A stretch of 64,000 nt of DNA from Scolanthus callimorphus (Eukaryota; Cnidaria; Anthozoa; Actiniaria; Edwardsiidae), in assembly GCA_033964015.1 (NCBI GenBank), contig CM066917.1:31819951-31883950 (forward strand). Reading direction: 5' to 3'. The notes under the pieces were generated by a model. It was not told the origin of the DNA. It searched no databases and saw nothing but the letters and a program-made list of their open reading frames with translations. Below are positions 40,543 through 53,700 of the stretch, one piece after another. The stretch's first letter is position 1. Each line of letters opens with the position of its first letter. A program made the position numbers and the translations under genes.

Positions 40543-42478
40543 ATCTGGTTGATTTTGATTCCAAAGCTCAGGCACTACTCTCACGCCATCTCTACCTAAA
40601 ATGACTAGCATTCTATTTGCTAAATGACTGAGTGATTCTAGAAATCTAGTAAGTATTCTATTGAGTGTGTTAAGAGCTTTTAACATGCTAACAGACTAGT
40701 GGATAAAGAAAGAGATAAGATAGTGATATCCTCCCTGGAGCCGACCTCATTATGCTCTTGGCCTCCGGCTCTGTTTAATCACGGATCTCCCTGGCTTAGA
40801 AGACAATTAGTCTTAGCCTACAGTTGCCTGAAACAGGGGGGATATTAGCCTGCCGTTTCCGCGTTCGAAACGCTGTAAAATCTTGATAGTCGGTAATAAT
40901 AGGACTGAATAATAGAGATTTAAGAGTAAACTAGATTATTTTACTTTGGTTCAAAACGAAACGATTTATCAATAGGATTGTCAGAGCACCAACGATCATT
41001 GTATCCGGTAAATATGTTCGAAAGTTCAGTTTGAGATCATTCTTACTCATTCGATACTCACATTTTCATATGACGTTTTTTTATAACATTTTTGCATTTA
41101 AACAGAAGAGTGAACATTGAAATTTGAGTGGAATCTTCAATATCTAGTAAGTAAAAAATTAACATCGATTATTACTTTATCGACAGACATTTTCTAGCCG
41201 TTCCCAGACATAAAAATAGCAATTAGATCATTCAAACCTAGGGAATTTCAATACTGCAGTGGCATCAATGAAGATGAGAGCCACCTGTAGATAATTTACA
41301 CGTTCAAAAGTTTGTGCTTTTGAAAACAAAAAATAGTCCTATCCCCTAGTATAGTATCGGTACCCTCAATACGCGACTTGTTCTAGATGAACACGTGGTC
41401 TACAGTAGCAAACGCGCGCCTTTTTGTGAGTTCCTCAAATAGAGCATGCGCGTGTTACAGGTCACGTGAACTCTTAGGGCAAGTCAACTTCTGCTTCGTC
41501 CCCAAGCATAATATTAATATTATAAATCATAAACTTTACATTAAGACCAATTTTTAAACTCTTTTAAAGGAAAATCACAAATCAATGAGTATTATTTATA
41601 ATTGGCTTCGATATATGATGAACCGTGCTGAAACGTCTTGAGAACGCGGGCTCTCAGCCAACTCTGGCTTTGGTCACGCAACACAACCCGCCTATTATAT
41701 TATTGTGCGAAAAATGTGTGACGGTGCTTTTAAAAGGGTTGTTGTGTGACTACAACAAAGATAGACTGCAAGAGATGGTTTTCTTTGTGTAAAATACAAT
41801 AGCTAGAAAGGAAGCATTAGTTCTTCATTATTCACACAGAAATGGAAAAATGGAAAACGGACTGGTTTCTTATTTATATCCACCTCTAACGACTTAAAAG
41901 AACCCTGAAGAAATATTGGGCTTCCTGTGTTGGGATGGAGGGGCAGTGGAAGGGGGCTCCCTTTCAGTGTTTTCCTCATGGACCACAGGAAGCCCAACTT
42001 TCTGCAACAAAGGCTTTGGTAAGTGACAGGCATAAAAAATATTGAGGAAATTCATACAGTATTGAAGAAGTATTGACAGAATTGAATTAACAATGTGGCA
42101 GCAATAACTAACAATAATAATTACAAACAAAACTAATTGTATTCTCCTTTTTAACACTACCCTTTGCAGTTATCAGCCAGCTTAAAACAGCTTGGGCTGG
42201 ATTTTCCATATATTTATCAATAATTCATAATCACACACCCCTTTCCAAAATTTCAAATAGTAGTTAATAGTGACCCTCCCACGGCGACGCCACATAGCCC
42301 CAGGTAATGCTTCTGAATGTTTTTCTATTCCCTAAAAAAATAACTGTTTACAATAAGAATTTAGAAGTACACTATTGCAATGCATGCTAGTCTGATAATT
42401 ATACCATTCTTTGCCAGGTTTATTGTACACGCCTCCTACCCTTGCATGAGGTTCTCCATTAGTTTGTCTTTAAGTCTG

Positions 42479-45400
42479 TTAAGCAAATAGGCCCAGTCGA
42501 GTTGTTTTTGCAGATAGGAATGTGTGCAGCACAAAAACTACAGGTTTAGGGCATCCATGCAAGTCCAGCTCCTGAAAATACCACACCAGAATAAGTAATA
42601 ATTGTATTTGCCTCAAGCACACTTCAATTCTAAGAGCTTAAGGGCTTTGGAGAGTTATTCCCTCTCAACACTAAATATCGAATTTTGCACTTGAGTAGGT
42701 TGTCTAGAAACATAAAATATAAATAATATAAACTATAAAATATATCATAGAACAGCAGTGAAGTTCATCAAGAAAGTAACAACATTTTTATTTATCATGC
42801 AAGCATGTTCTACAATTGCTAAACATTGTTTTTCTGTTAATAACAGAATTTCTTGCTTGAATGGACATAATGCCTTCAAGTACAACTTTCAGATTAATAC
42901 TGAAAAGATGTCAAAAATGTGACAAAGGAATTTATGAGCAATATTAATGGTGGCCACAGAAGAAACAGCACATTAAAAAACCCTGAATGTTTATTTTCAT
43001 CTTTCACCCTATTTTCTTCTTCAACTTGGGAATTATGGTTTAAAGCAGCTCTGTACAGCAGTATTCTTGGATTTAAACAAACTTGGTTGATTGCCTAAAT
43101 GATCAATATGTACCACTGTCCATCTTATCAATATGTATGATTGCCTACACAATACAATTCTGATTGGGCTAGACACCCTTACGTCTCTTACCTGCTCACC
43201 ATCTTCTCCACCAAAATCCAACCACAAGAGACGCTGACCATCATCTGCTGACATTTTCAGCCTTTCAAAGGGGAAGTACCAGAGGACTTGGGACTTACTA
43301 ATACTGTCATTACCAGAGCGGGCATCAGTCAGTGAAAAGCCATTCTCAAAGTGGACAGTGAGGCGAGACTCTTGACCTTGCCATGTCACCGCTGTGAAAC
43401 AGTTTTCAACAAAATTTGAAAAAAGTCTCTCTACAGAAAAACAATCATGGGAATAAGAAAGTATGGCACACCCACTGTGACTAGCAATTGCTGCCAGCCA
43501 GTTAGCTAAGTGGCATAGTGCCAGGCAGTTGCTGTGCTGAAGGATGGAGTTCAAACCTATGCCAGCCCTTATTATTATTATTATTTTAAAGAGGGGATTT
43601 ACTAACCACAGTTAATTTCCTTGATAAGCAATGCAGCATCATGAGCACCCTGAACAATACTGCGAGACCAATGAGCTAATTCCCGCTGGGTCTCTACTCT
43701 AAATAAGTGGGCCTCTACTCCTTTTCTTGAGCCTGTGCGTGTTCCAAATGAGAGCTCTACATGCTGAATGAGACCGCTACCTTGACCTGAATGGACGAGT
43801 CTAAGTGGACAAATATTGCATTAGCAAACATATTATCTGATAAACTATGGTAAATTAGTTGATAGACAGCAGCATATACAGATGCAGGCTTACAGGCAGG
43901 TAAGGGTATGCAAATTTCTAGGGAACTTTGGTACTAGTACTGTACTGCATTCAAATCTTGGCCTATATATTTGAAAAAATTACGTATTGCGAGAGGCAAT
44001 TTTTAAAAATCCTGTGTACACCCTTTAGAGATTTAGCTTGTTTTGTGTGATTCCAGAAATTATCATACCCCTCCCATGGAAGGGGTTTGAGATATGCCCA
44101 CCCCCCTTGAATTTCCAATGAAAAATACAGTGATTTTGACTTCCCCCCCCTCTGGAATTTCCAAATCTTTTCCATCGGAGAGGTATGGATTTTTTCTGGA
44201 ACCACACATTCCTAAACCTATTCTATATTACAGTTCTCTCCATTATACCACTGTGTGTACAGATACCACCACATTTGAGCATTTCTGAATCTGCCACCTC
44301 ACTGGAAGAAGGTCAAGCCAACAGGAGATAGGAATTTATAAAATTGTTAATTAAATGGTCCCAGTCAGTTGGAAAGGGGCCTTATCATGGTATTTTATCA
44401 AATTTCTGTTTTTAAGGGGTAGCCAATTATGTATCGAAACTTACAACACAATGTTTATTTTTATCCAAAATTTAGCACAGAAAAGTTGAGATTTTCCAGC
44501 CTAAATTTTACACTACAGACAATATTATCCTATTTAGTATAAAGGGACTAAAGGTCTATAACAAATCCTGTATTTCTATTGGTCATGCTGTCAATGGTCT
44601 ATTTGTGATAGACCTTCTTTAGGAAATTCACGATTTTGCTGCTGCTTTTCCAGTGAAGAATAAGTGGCGAAGGTAAGCACTCATCATCAAAATGACATGG
44701 ATGATGTTAGTGTTGGCTTATACTAAAACAATAAAACCTCTCTGCCTCATGAGCCATTATTATTTATAATAGAAATAATGGCTCATGCAGCCTTCAGGTA
44801 TAACTGTTAAATGGGGCTTGAGAGTGAAAGGATTATAGGTCCTACTACAAACCATTATTGTACTCAGATACCTTGTTGCTAAAGAGGATGACTAAGATAC
44901 GGTGCACTCCAGTCTTCTTTTGACCAAGGAGCTGCCTCATAGAGTAACATATCTTTCTCGGTTAATGCCATAAAGACTGGCTTCCAATCTATAGAGCTGC
45001 TATCCCCACCTAGATGAACTTGCTCACTTAACCAGCCCATGGTCTTGATTTCTCGATAGCCTGAACTAGAACTTAGCATTTCATTTACTTCTTCAGTTGC
45101 TATAAACAAGAGAAAAACAATGTAATGAGCTATACTCCCTATTCCATAGATGGAATCCCACAAAATATATTTATGGGTATCTAGCTCGTGAAGCAGACTG
45201 AAACTTCTATAAAATAAAGGGTCATTTTATGTTGTTGCCATCCAATTATGGGATGATTCATTTTGTATGTTGCAGTTTGCATCATTATGAACAGAAACCA
45301 AGTGTCCAAAGTAGTTTCATAATTATTTAAAAATTTCATTTTTTTTAAACGAGTAAATGAAATTTCTGTTGCTTTAGTAATTTTGATTGCTTAAAGTTAT

Positions 45401-47588
45401 TTCTGATCAATACAATGCTACAATATTTTATGGGCCTTTGTGTCACCTTTAAGAAGAAAGCACTATGCACTTTAAGCATTAAAAATAACAACTGTAAAAT
45501 GAACTCTGCCCTTTTTTCATCACACTAATAGTTTTTGCTGATTTTAAATCGTCATTGACAAGATTTCTGCATTGAACAGCAGGCATATATGAGATTGATA
45601 TTACAGCTCTTTGCCAAGGCAAAGTTTATCTGCCGATATATCATGTGTCATGTTCAATTAAAATTGATCAAACTGAAAATATGCAGAATGGGCTATGAAC
45701 TCATTTTACACATGAGCAGATATCAAAAGGCAATTTTATAGTGTCTGAGAGAAAGTTAAACAAAAAAATTACCAATCAGGTGGAGTGATATCTTATCTTG
45801 CCTTTCACATCCCTAAATTCAGGATTACATACAACCTAGCAAATTTTGTATGCTTTATAATTAAAAACTAATTGGAAAAATAAATGCATAGACAACCGAA
45901 TGATGGAAATTTATTGAAGCACAAATCGAATATTTTACAGGGAGAGCAGATGTCAAGTCATAAACAAAAACAAAACATTTGACTATGATGTTTTTCCAAA
46001 CAAATGAAATGTTTGAATTTAGGCACCAGACGTAACGCGATAATATCAGGGTACTTTTATACTGGGGAGGTTTATTAAAAACAAAACAGTGTGTTTTCTT
46101 ATTTATGAGATGTTAATATGCTTAGGATAGTCTGCGAGCCTATTTGGAAGCCGAAATGGAAGCACGATTAACCGTTCTAACTGTTCCATTTCGCTATTAG
46201 CGAAAAGTACAGAACTGCCACTGAGAATATCGTGATTGAGATTTTATATCCAATAAGAGCACAAGCCAATAAAACAGCCATAACAGCGAACACAGAATGA
46301 AAACAGAGTCAAGAATTGCATACAATGAATAAGCAATGAAGGAAATTAGGAGCTAAATTGTGAGGCCTAATGGATAGGATAATTTACGCCTACGGGGCAA
46401 TATACAAAACAAGAAAATGGAAAGCAAGATCGGATATAGCGTTTGGGGAGGAATCAGACATATTTTCCGTGCGTTATCATAGTCCCCTGAACCCTTCGTA
46501 GTCAATACGCTTAGCGGTTATTCCTGACTTTAAACATAAACAGAAAATAAAGCGGGTATGTTGTAGAAATCAGATACACAAATCAGTGGAAGGGTACCCG
46601 CTAGCTCGCTTCCGCCCAAACATACTCCACATATTATGATACAATATTACAGATCCTTTAAAGTACTAAACATACAGCTCAAAGCAGCTGGACAAGAGAG
46701 CATTGAAAGCTTCCTTTTGTAATTATTTCTATTTGTTTTCCACTCTAAATTTCACGTCAGAAAGTAATTACTTCGTGTCTGTTACGGAACTCAGCGGAAT
46801 GGAGTTGTTAAAGTTAAATTACAAAGACATGCGAGGGCTTACCGGGAGCTATGAGTCTTGAGATATTAGTGTGTATAGCATCAAACCATTCCATTAAAGT
46901 TCCTCCATCCTTTGCTCTTAGTACACAATCAGATCTCCCGTCTGGAGTATAAAGTTCTAGTGTCCTTCCAGGGCTGGATTCCAACTTCGAAGAGCTCACA
47001 AACCGCGAGACATAGCACAACTTTAGCGGAATGTTCTTTACCTCGTTCCACTCCGGCTTTGGACTCTGGCCCTCCGTGGACTGCTCAGAAGTTGCCTCGG
47101 CATTTCTATGGAAGTAAGAAGTGACTTCTTTAACGTGCCTCACGGTGAGGTCGACCTCGCGTCCAGCTCGCTTGAGAGCTCGTACCGCCTCGTCGTGTGT
47201 AGCGTGTCTCAAATCTTCTCCGTTGACGGCAAGAATCGCGTCGCCGATGTACAAACTTTCCGTCTGGTCTGCCGCCAAACCTTTAAAAATTTTCGATATC
47301 AAAATAGGCATTCGGTTTTCCTTGCCGCCCTTAATGCTTATTCCAAGCCCTCCCACCTCTTGCTTTATCACCCTTATTGTACGAATTTGGTTGCCTATCG
47401 AGTCCGGCGGTTCTGTCTATCATTTGGTTCGACTGGCTTGGGCGAAGTAGACGATGGCACTTCCCGTTGGTCGTAGGAGCAGCTTCTAGGTTAAGAGCTA
47501 GTAGATCATCATCTAGAGTAGCTAGGACTCGTCTCCAGCCGTCTTTAGTATAGATCTCAAGCGAGCCCGTTCGACTTGTGGCCGCCAT
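42479..47588 (-). CDS. Syntrophin (dystrophin-associated PDZ/PH scaffold)
   Basis: Cytoplasmic adaptor linking the dystrophin complex to channels and signalling enzymes. Five coding exons: 47588-46843, 45099-44872, 43800-43607, 43391-43192, 42571-42479 (stop TAA). Domains in order: split PH1 ([20 protein letters not shown]), PDZ ([20 protein letters not shown] ... [12 protein letters not shown] ... [12 protein letters not shown]), second half of PH1 ([11 protein letters not shown]), PH2 ([37 protein letters not shown]), and the syntrophin-unique C-terminus ([19 protein letters not shown] ... [15 protein letters not shown]). Three apparent 1-nt deletions: two in exon 1 between NGK and [15 protein letters not shown] (about 47460 and 47415), and one T in exon 2 (HPL|LATR at CTTTAGCAAC). 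It resembles alpha/beta syntrophins rather than the gamma type; I cannot pick a paralogue. Confidence 0.92.
44047..44212. mobile_element. MITE copy, GGAAATTCCAGAGGG family, in syntrophin intron
   Basis: GTGTGATTCCAGAAATTATC at the left and TTTTTTCTGGAACCACACAT at the right are inverted; GAATTTCCAATGAAAAATAC is central. Lies between syntrophin exons 2 and 3. Confidence 0.75.
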
Positions 47589-48505
47589 CTTACTACCCTA
47601 CATTCCCCAAATACCTAACTTGCTACCCAGAATGCCGCGCGATGGTAACCGCAAATCAAATCGAGCGACTCGCTGACTCCTGCTGGGCCCAGAGGATCTG
47701 ACAAATAATAAGACAGGCCGCAGTCCATTATTTGTGGGAAAATGCGAAATTTCTACTACAGACGTTGTGATTTACAACATTTACGGTTATATTTAGTCAA
47801 TTCCTGAATTTACTGTTTTTTGAATAGCCATAGCTGAAATGGCCACTCCGATCTCCGATCCATGGCGGACCTTTTTTTTTTTGGGGGGGGGGGGGACTAT
47901 ATGTGTTCCAAATAGTAATAAATAGCTAAATCCATCCCCAACCAAGGAAGGAATTTATCAAAGACTAAAGACTCTAGAATTTCAATTTCCTCCATGGTAG
48001 GGATATATATTTTTAGAGGGGTGTGTAGCCAGTATGGAGAAGGGTTGTTGCAGCAGTGGGGGGTCACACTACTGAACATGTATGATGACTTGACTTTTGT
48101 TTATTTTTCCTTTAATGTTCACTGTATTTTTCATACCAAAAGGGGGCTCAGGATCACCCTATGACCTTCTTAGCTATGCCCCTGGAATTATGCCTGCCCC
48201 TGGATTATCCCCCCCCCCCCAAAAAAAAAAAATGGAATGCAATATTTCAGGAATAATATTTGAAGTGATTTTCTGGTAATAGCCAATAGTCTTAAATAGC
48301 TTTATTTCTGGCTATTAAATGATGATAAGGTGCAATTAAAAACAGCAAATTGTAAGTCTTGACTTAGCAGGGCCTGCAGTCCTTAGACCGGGACTTTTAA
48401 CCTCTTTTCTGAACACACTTGTTATACTCTGTACGTTACATTTTCAATAAATAACACCATAAAAATTATGCTTCTTATATTGTTTAGTAATTAATACTGC
48501 CATGG
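47589..48505. other. Region between syntrophin start and THTPA-like 3' end
   Basis: The first 200 bp upstream of the syntrophin ATG is the likely promoter and 5' UTR. A G-run after a T-run (47873-47894) and a C/A run (48210-48230) suggest decayed elements; CCATGGTAGGGATATATATT at 47993 resembles the GGAAATTCC MITE end. No gene. Confidence 0.5.
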
Positions 48506-50084
48506 TTATAGCACTACTGTCATCACTATTGTTCTATAAACAATGTTGTCTAATAATTTCTGTAGATGACAAGGGTTATTTCTCCTCAAGTAGTCCTCCA
48601 CTTTGCCAGGAAACATTTGATTCCATATTATACCTGTTGAAAAGGTATCCCAGTTATTCAGCATGTCTTATAAAGTAAAGGGGTCACTGGTACCTAGAAT
48701 ATCCAGGGGTAGGAGATCAAAACAATGTTACTTCTTAGGCATCAATGCTTGTCAAAATAAGTGGATTACCCTCCTGATTTTCAAGGCTTATTTTTGTAAA
48801 GCACATTCTCTATTAGGGGTACCTGATTTTAATGTATTATTGTGATGCAATCCATCTGTGGAGTATTTGTGAGATATTTAGAGTTAAAAATCAGATTTTC
48901 AGAAAAAAAAAGAAAAATGGGTCTTAAGTCGGTGCTTCTTCCTATGAAATACTGTTGTTTTGACTGCCTCCCTTATTCATGTAACAATGAAACAGTGGGT
49001 TGCCCTTAGGACAGGGATGGGACAGGGATCACTTCAGTAAAACTGCAAAATTTTGCTGCATTATATACCAATATCTTCTGAGAAAACAAACTTACAGACG
49101 TTTGTATGACTTGGGGTATGCATCATCCCCCAGTCATACAAATCTCTGTAAAAGTTTTCAATTTTCAGACTCTGCTTTCTCAGCCGACATGGCATTTGGC
49201 ACAGCAAAAATTTTAGTGAGGATACTTTATGTGAGGATACTCTTTCTTGTGCAGTATTTGATTTTCAATCAGTTTAATTTTAAGACACGTGAATTTGCAG
49301 CAGCCATGTTGGAAAAGGTCTATTTTCAGCCCTGTAGGAGCTGGGATCACTGGTTGCTGTCTAACTAAGGCTAGGGCATGTGTGAAATTAAAGTCGCGTT
49401 GATTACATTTTTTTCAAAGGATACCGACTCATTACACTTTCAAATAACAAATTATCGATTGTTTCAAATGTATTCAATGTGACGTTAATTTGAAGTATGC
49501 CCTAGGCCTAAGATAGGTGGGATACAAAGAGATGGGATCTGGGAAAGGTGAAAGCTGAAATATTTACCAAGCCTCCTTGCGAGCTCTTCGAGCTATGTTC
49601 TGCCTCAGATACTTCACATCATTCTCAACAATAAGTTCTATCTCTCCAATCCTATAACCAAAACTAGAGACATCTAAATCTACATTGAAACCACCAGGAA
49701 GCTGATATCTTGACCGCTCAGTACTGAAAGACATCATCTCCTGACATCTCAATTTTACAAAATTTTCCAGAGATGTTATGTTATCCGTATCCATGGCAAC
49801 GATAGTCATGAGTTCCCTTAAAATCTCCTTTTCATCTGTCAGCTCATGGTATGAGTCAAAATGTTGTGATTTGGACTGAATCTTTGTCTGATATTAAGCT
49901 CCCATTTGTCAGATCTCTTTCTAAGCCAATGTCCTTGCAGCGTTAGGGAGTTATCCTTCAAATCAAAATATGAATCATGAAAGGTCTGACAGGAAACAAG
50001 TTTTCCGCCATTTTGTAGCAGACATTTTTCAAAATCTGCTGGAATGCAGAATTTCTTTTCCACTTCAATGATTTTCTGCTCCAT
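48506..50084 (-). CDS. THTPA: CYTH-domain protein, thiamine-triphosphatase-like
   Basis: Members hydrolyse thiamine triphosphate or inorganic triphosphate inside a tunnel of charged residues, with Mg2+. Start MEQKIIEVEKKF (ATG 50084-50082) gives the ExExK motif right at the N-terminus. Further family blocks are DSYFDLKDNSLTLQGHWLRK then WELNIRQ, YHELTDEKEIL, VDLDVSSFGYRIGEIELIVE, and in a separate last exon (48633-48506) GKVEDYLRRNNPCHLQKLL. Coding exons: 50084-49568 and 48633-48506. Breaks: the frame shifts between NIRQ and SYHELTDE (one base missing, near 49850-49880), and the last exon needs one T removed or restored near GTTTCCTGG. An upstream non-coding exon is likely, since a splice acceptor precedes the ATG. 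Substrate is inferred from the family. Confidence 0.8.
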
Positions 50085-50762
50085 ATCATCATAGCAACAT
50101 TTCCATTTTCTCAGGTAGTGAGTAGTAACACAAATTGATATCCAAATTTTCAACAGCGACCTCTGGCTGACCTGCTGAAGATAAAAAAAAATTCCTGACA
50201 CCACAGGTAACCCACAATGTACCGTTTAATTACTGAATAAATAGTGAAACGCTGTAAATTTGAGAGAAAATTCGGGAAAAAATATATATTTTTATTAAGA
50301 TAATGGAATGACTGAGTAAGAAATAAACGTTGCACGTACTGTCTTCGTGCAGGCTCCATAACATGTTTCTGTTCCGGGCTCCCTGTTGTTATGCACAAAG
50401 CATGCCGGGTAATAATAAGGGTTGATACTGCATGTGATGCTCAGGTTTGGTCTTAACTTCATTTTCGTAATGTGAAACCCTCTACCGAGGGTAACCATGA
50501 CGTAGGACCCTCATTTCAGGGAAGGAAGTAAACTGTGTTAACTTTCGTGCTGGAATTTGCTATGAAAACTTGCCTATATTATGAAGTTTAACGCCCTGAC
50601 TGAGCTTCATGAGACATAATGGGTTTTAGAGAATTGTGCTACTCTTCAGAATAGCTTTGTAGCAAACGGGAGTACACTTTCTTATCGAAACTTAATGAGT
50701 ATTTTGTTAGCTGCTTCATCCTTGTTAGATCTTAAGCCCTTTGGATTGGACTAGACTGAAGA
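50085..50762. promoter_or_regulatory. Upstream region shared by divergent THTPA-like and ELMO genes
   Basis: About 680 bp lies between the THTPA-like ATG (50084, -) and the ELMO ATG (50763, +). It probably holds both promoters and a 5' non-coding THTPA exon. No ORF here resembles a known protein. Confidence 0.45.
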
Positions 50763-53700
50763 ATGGCCGCAGGAATTGTGAGAATCGCCATCGAGAGAGA
50801 CGGCCAGCTACCATTACTTACTCTTTTCGATCAGTAAGTTTGTAAGGGACCAAACGAAACTATTTCACATCAACTGATTCTCAGTATATTGCACTACGTT
50901 TTACGTACAGGGGTGGGACCAAGTCAGAGCTTGTAGTTTATCATTTAAATTCCAGAGTGGTAGAGACTAAGGTTTTTTCTATTTTTTGCTAAAGCAGTAT
51001 GTTGTTGAAGATAGCCTGATCTCATATTTCCTATTACCTAACACGTTTGTGCCCTATTTGTTTTTTCTATGGCAGGAGACTGCTTTATAGGGCTAATGGT
51101 GTACAGCCAAATGAAGCACAACTTACTGTTTTCTTGCATTGTGTGTTCCAAAAAATATCCATCCCCCCAACGGAAGGGTGTTGAAAAGTGTCCCCCCACC
51201 CTCTGGAATTTCCGAAGAAAAATACAGTATTTGTATGGAAAAGATCAAGTAAATGACCACCCACCCTCCGGAATTTCCAATCCCTTCCGTAGGAAGGTAT
51301 GGATAATTTCTGGAAACACATATACAATTTAAAGTGCCTATAACCAAAATCCACATGATTTTACATCATAGGCCTAAAATGATTTTACACCAATACTCTA
51401 ACACTAACTCAATTTTAATTGTTCAGAGGCAGCCCTAGAGGATATTATAAGAAAGGAAGTTTGCGCAAAGTAAGTGCAAATTGGTAATTTTCTATTTGTA
51501 TACGAAATCATACGACTTCAAGTTCAATTTGGAACTCAAAGTCGTATCATTTCCTTTTAATAATACACATGTAAAAATTTCTAAGGAGTCATTCACAAAT
51601 CTGCTTACAAACTGCAACAAGCCACACACATTTTTCCTTCATTGAAATCTGGGCCCAAACTTGACAGAATTTTAAGCATGAACAAAAACAAGGTTTCCAT
51701 AATATAGGTCTATGTTTTCAAAATATTTTGTAATCCTATTAGCATTTCAAAAGAAAATTTGCATTTTGTTAACCATTTTTGCACTTTGTTACATTTTTTT
51801 GGCACTGGAATTCAGACATTTTTTCATTTGTATTATTAGCACAAAAAAATATACATTTCTAGATGTTGTCTATAACTATATGATTTCTTTTCTAGCTTCC
51901 TTGTTATTCCAGGGAGCCTGTGCCTTACTGTTAAATTTTGTATTAAAAAAAACTTGTAAAAAATCAATCAATCAAGAAGAAGAAAAAGGAAAATATGTAG
52001 CTCTAAATGGTGCTCTAAATAAAGTATAATATACTAAATACAGTATACCGTCGGTTGCATTCTACCCGTCTACACGCGCGACAAAAACATGTTCTGTCTG
52101 CACGTGAAAACTTCGAAGTTTTGACAGTTGAACTTCCAAGTTTGCCCGCCCAAGCGTGAAGCTTTGGGTGACGCTCGTGAGTGAAAAAAGTAAAAAGTTT
52201 AGTTGATTTATTTTTGACCAGAAAAACTGTGAAGTAATCAGAATAAAGCCCTTTTCAATTTTTGTTGTTGAAACGAAAGTGCAGACTTGAATATTGTGAC
52301 AAAACTTTCAAGTTTGGCCCTCAAACATTAAAGTTTCACTGTCAAAACATTGAAGTTTCGCGTGCCGACAGAACATGTTTTTGACGTGATGTAGACGGGT
52401 AGCTGCAACCGACGGTATTGTACTAAATAAAGTATATTGTATGTATAACCGAAACATTTTCCACATTGTTTGAGGTGATTTGACTAGTGTATTGTGTTTA
52501 TTGTAAGTTTATTGTGTTTTTCAGGTGGTCTTTACCTATACCTGAGCAATATGCTTTTCAGTACTCAGACTTCTTGCTAATTTACAGAGGAGGTATATAG
52601 TTTACATATTTTAAAAATGATTGCATTGGAATTAACATGGAACTTTTGGTGCAGTCACCATCCAAAGCAGGTATTGTTACCCAATTGTGGGTTTCCAGAA
52701 ATCTCCTCCCCCCCCCCCCATGGAAGGGATTGGGAATTCCAGAGGGGTGGGAGGGTCAATTTACCTGATTTTTCCATAGAAATACTGTATTTTTTGTCAA
52801 GTCAAAAAAGTTAGGCATAAAAAGTAAATTTTTTAGGCGTATTTATGCCTGTATTGGGCACAATTTCTAGCCCTGGGATGGATATTTTCTGGAACTACAC
52901 AATGCCTGTTTGATGGGGTCTGAAATATTATTTAATTATTCATGTTAATGGACGATTCCCCTATAATAAATGTGCACACAGCATGTTAGTAGTTGTGTTA
53001 CATTTCATGAACCAAGTACTTGTATGTACATGTTGCCCCTGGTAGCATTTCTAAATAAAGGAGAGCATGCAGGCTTAGCTGGAATCATCAAAGTTATACT
53101 AGTGGATGTCCAGATATGATACATGTACACTGTGATGCTTGTTGTTCAACCTTTAATCAGTCCCTCCAACACACCTATGAAGGGATGTACATTATGATAG
53201 ATATTTTTGTCACTGATTTTTTTAAGAATCGAGGGGAAATCAAGAATGGAACAGTGCTCAGACTGGTGTTATCACCGGTAGGTGTTTGTTGGGTTATTTT
53301 CAGGTAAAACACATGTTTGTATGGGAAATGAGCCATATATTACATTTTACATACATAATCCTCATTTACGAGGATGATTTTATACCCTTGTGTTAGTATT
53401 GTAAGTCCTGCACAGAGGAAAGTGCATGTGAGAGACAGCCCTATGGTTTTACATCCTCATGTAGAAGACATAAGGTCAAACCATTTGCAGACCCTACCAT
53501 CAACCACAACCTTTCTTGTGATATTTCAATCCTTTATGCCAAGCAAACAACAACAACTCTATATTTACATATCAGACACCCAATTTGCAATTTAACAACA
53601 TTTTCAAGACACACCTCAACAGTTGTGACACCTGCATGTCTCACTCAGAAGTTCTGACAAGCTTTTCTGCTTTAGGGATGCATTGTCTTCAAATCAAAAT

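Larger units (their letters stand above)
37220..42478. other. Intergenic region between ML-domain gene and syntrophin 3' end
   Basis: No gene recognised on either strand. Contents: a cluster of GGAAATT(C/T)C words at 38175-38356; element 38467-38760; a 73-codon open frame at 39267-39488 that I cannot assign; element 40318-40542; a hairpin (TTGGGCTTCCTGTG paired with CACAGGAAGCCCAA) at 41917-41998; otherwise AT-rich unique sequence. The last part should include the syntrophin 3' UTR. Confidence 0.55.
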
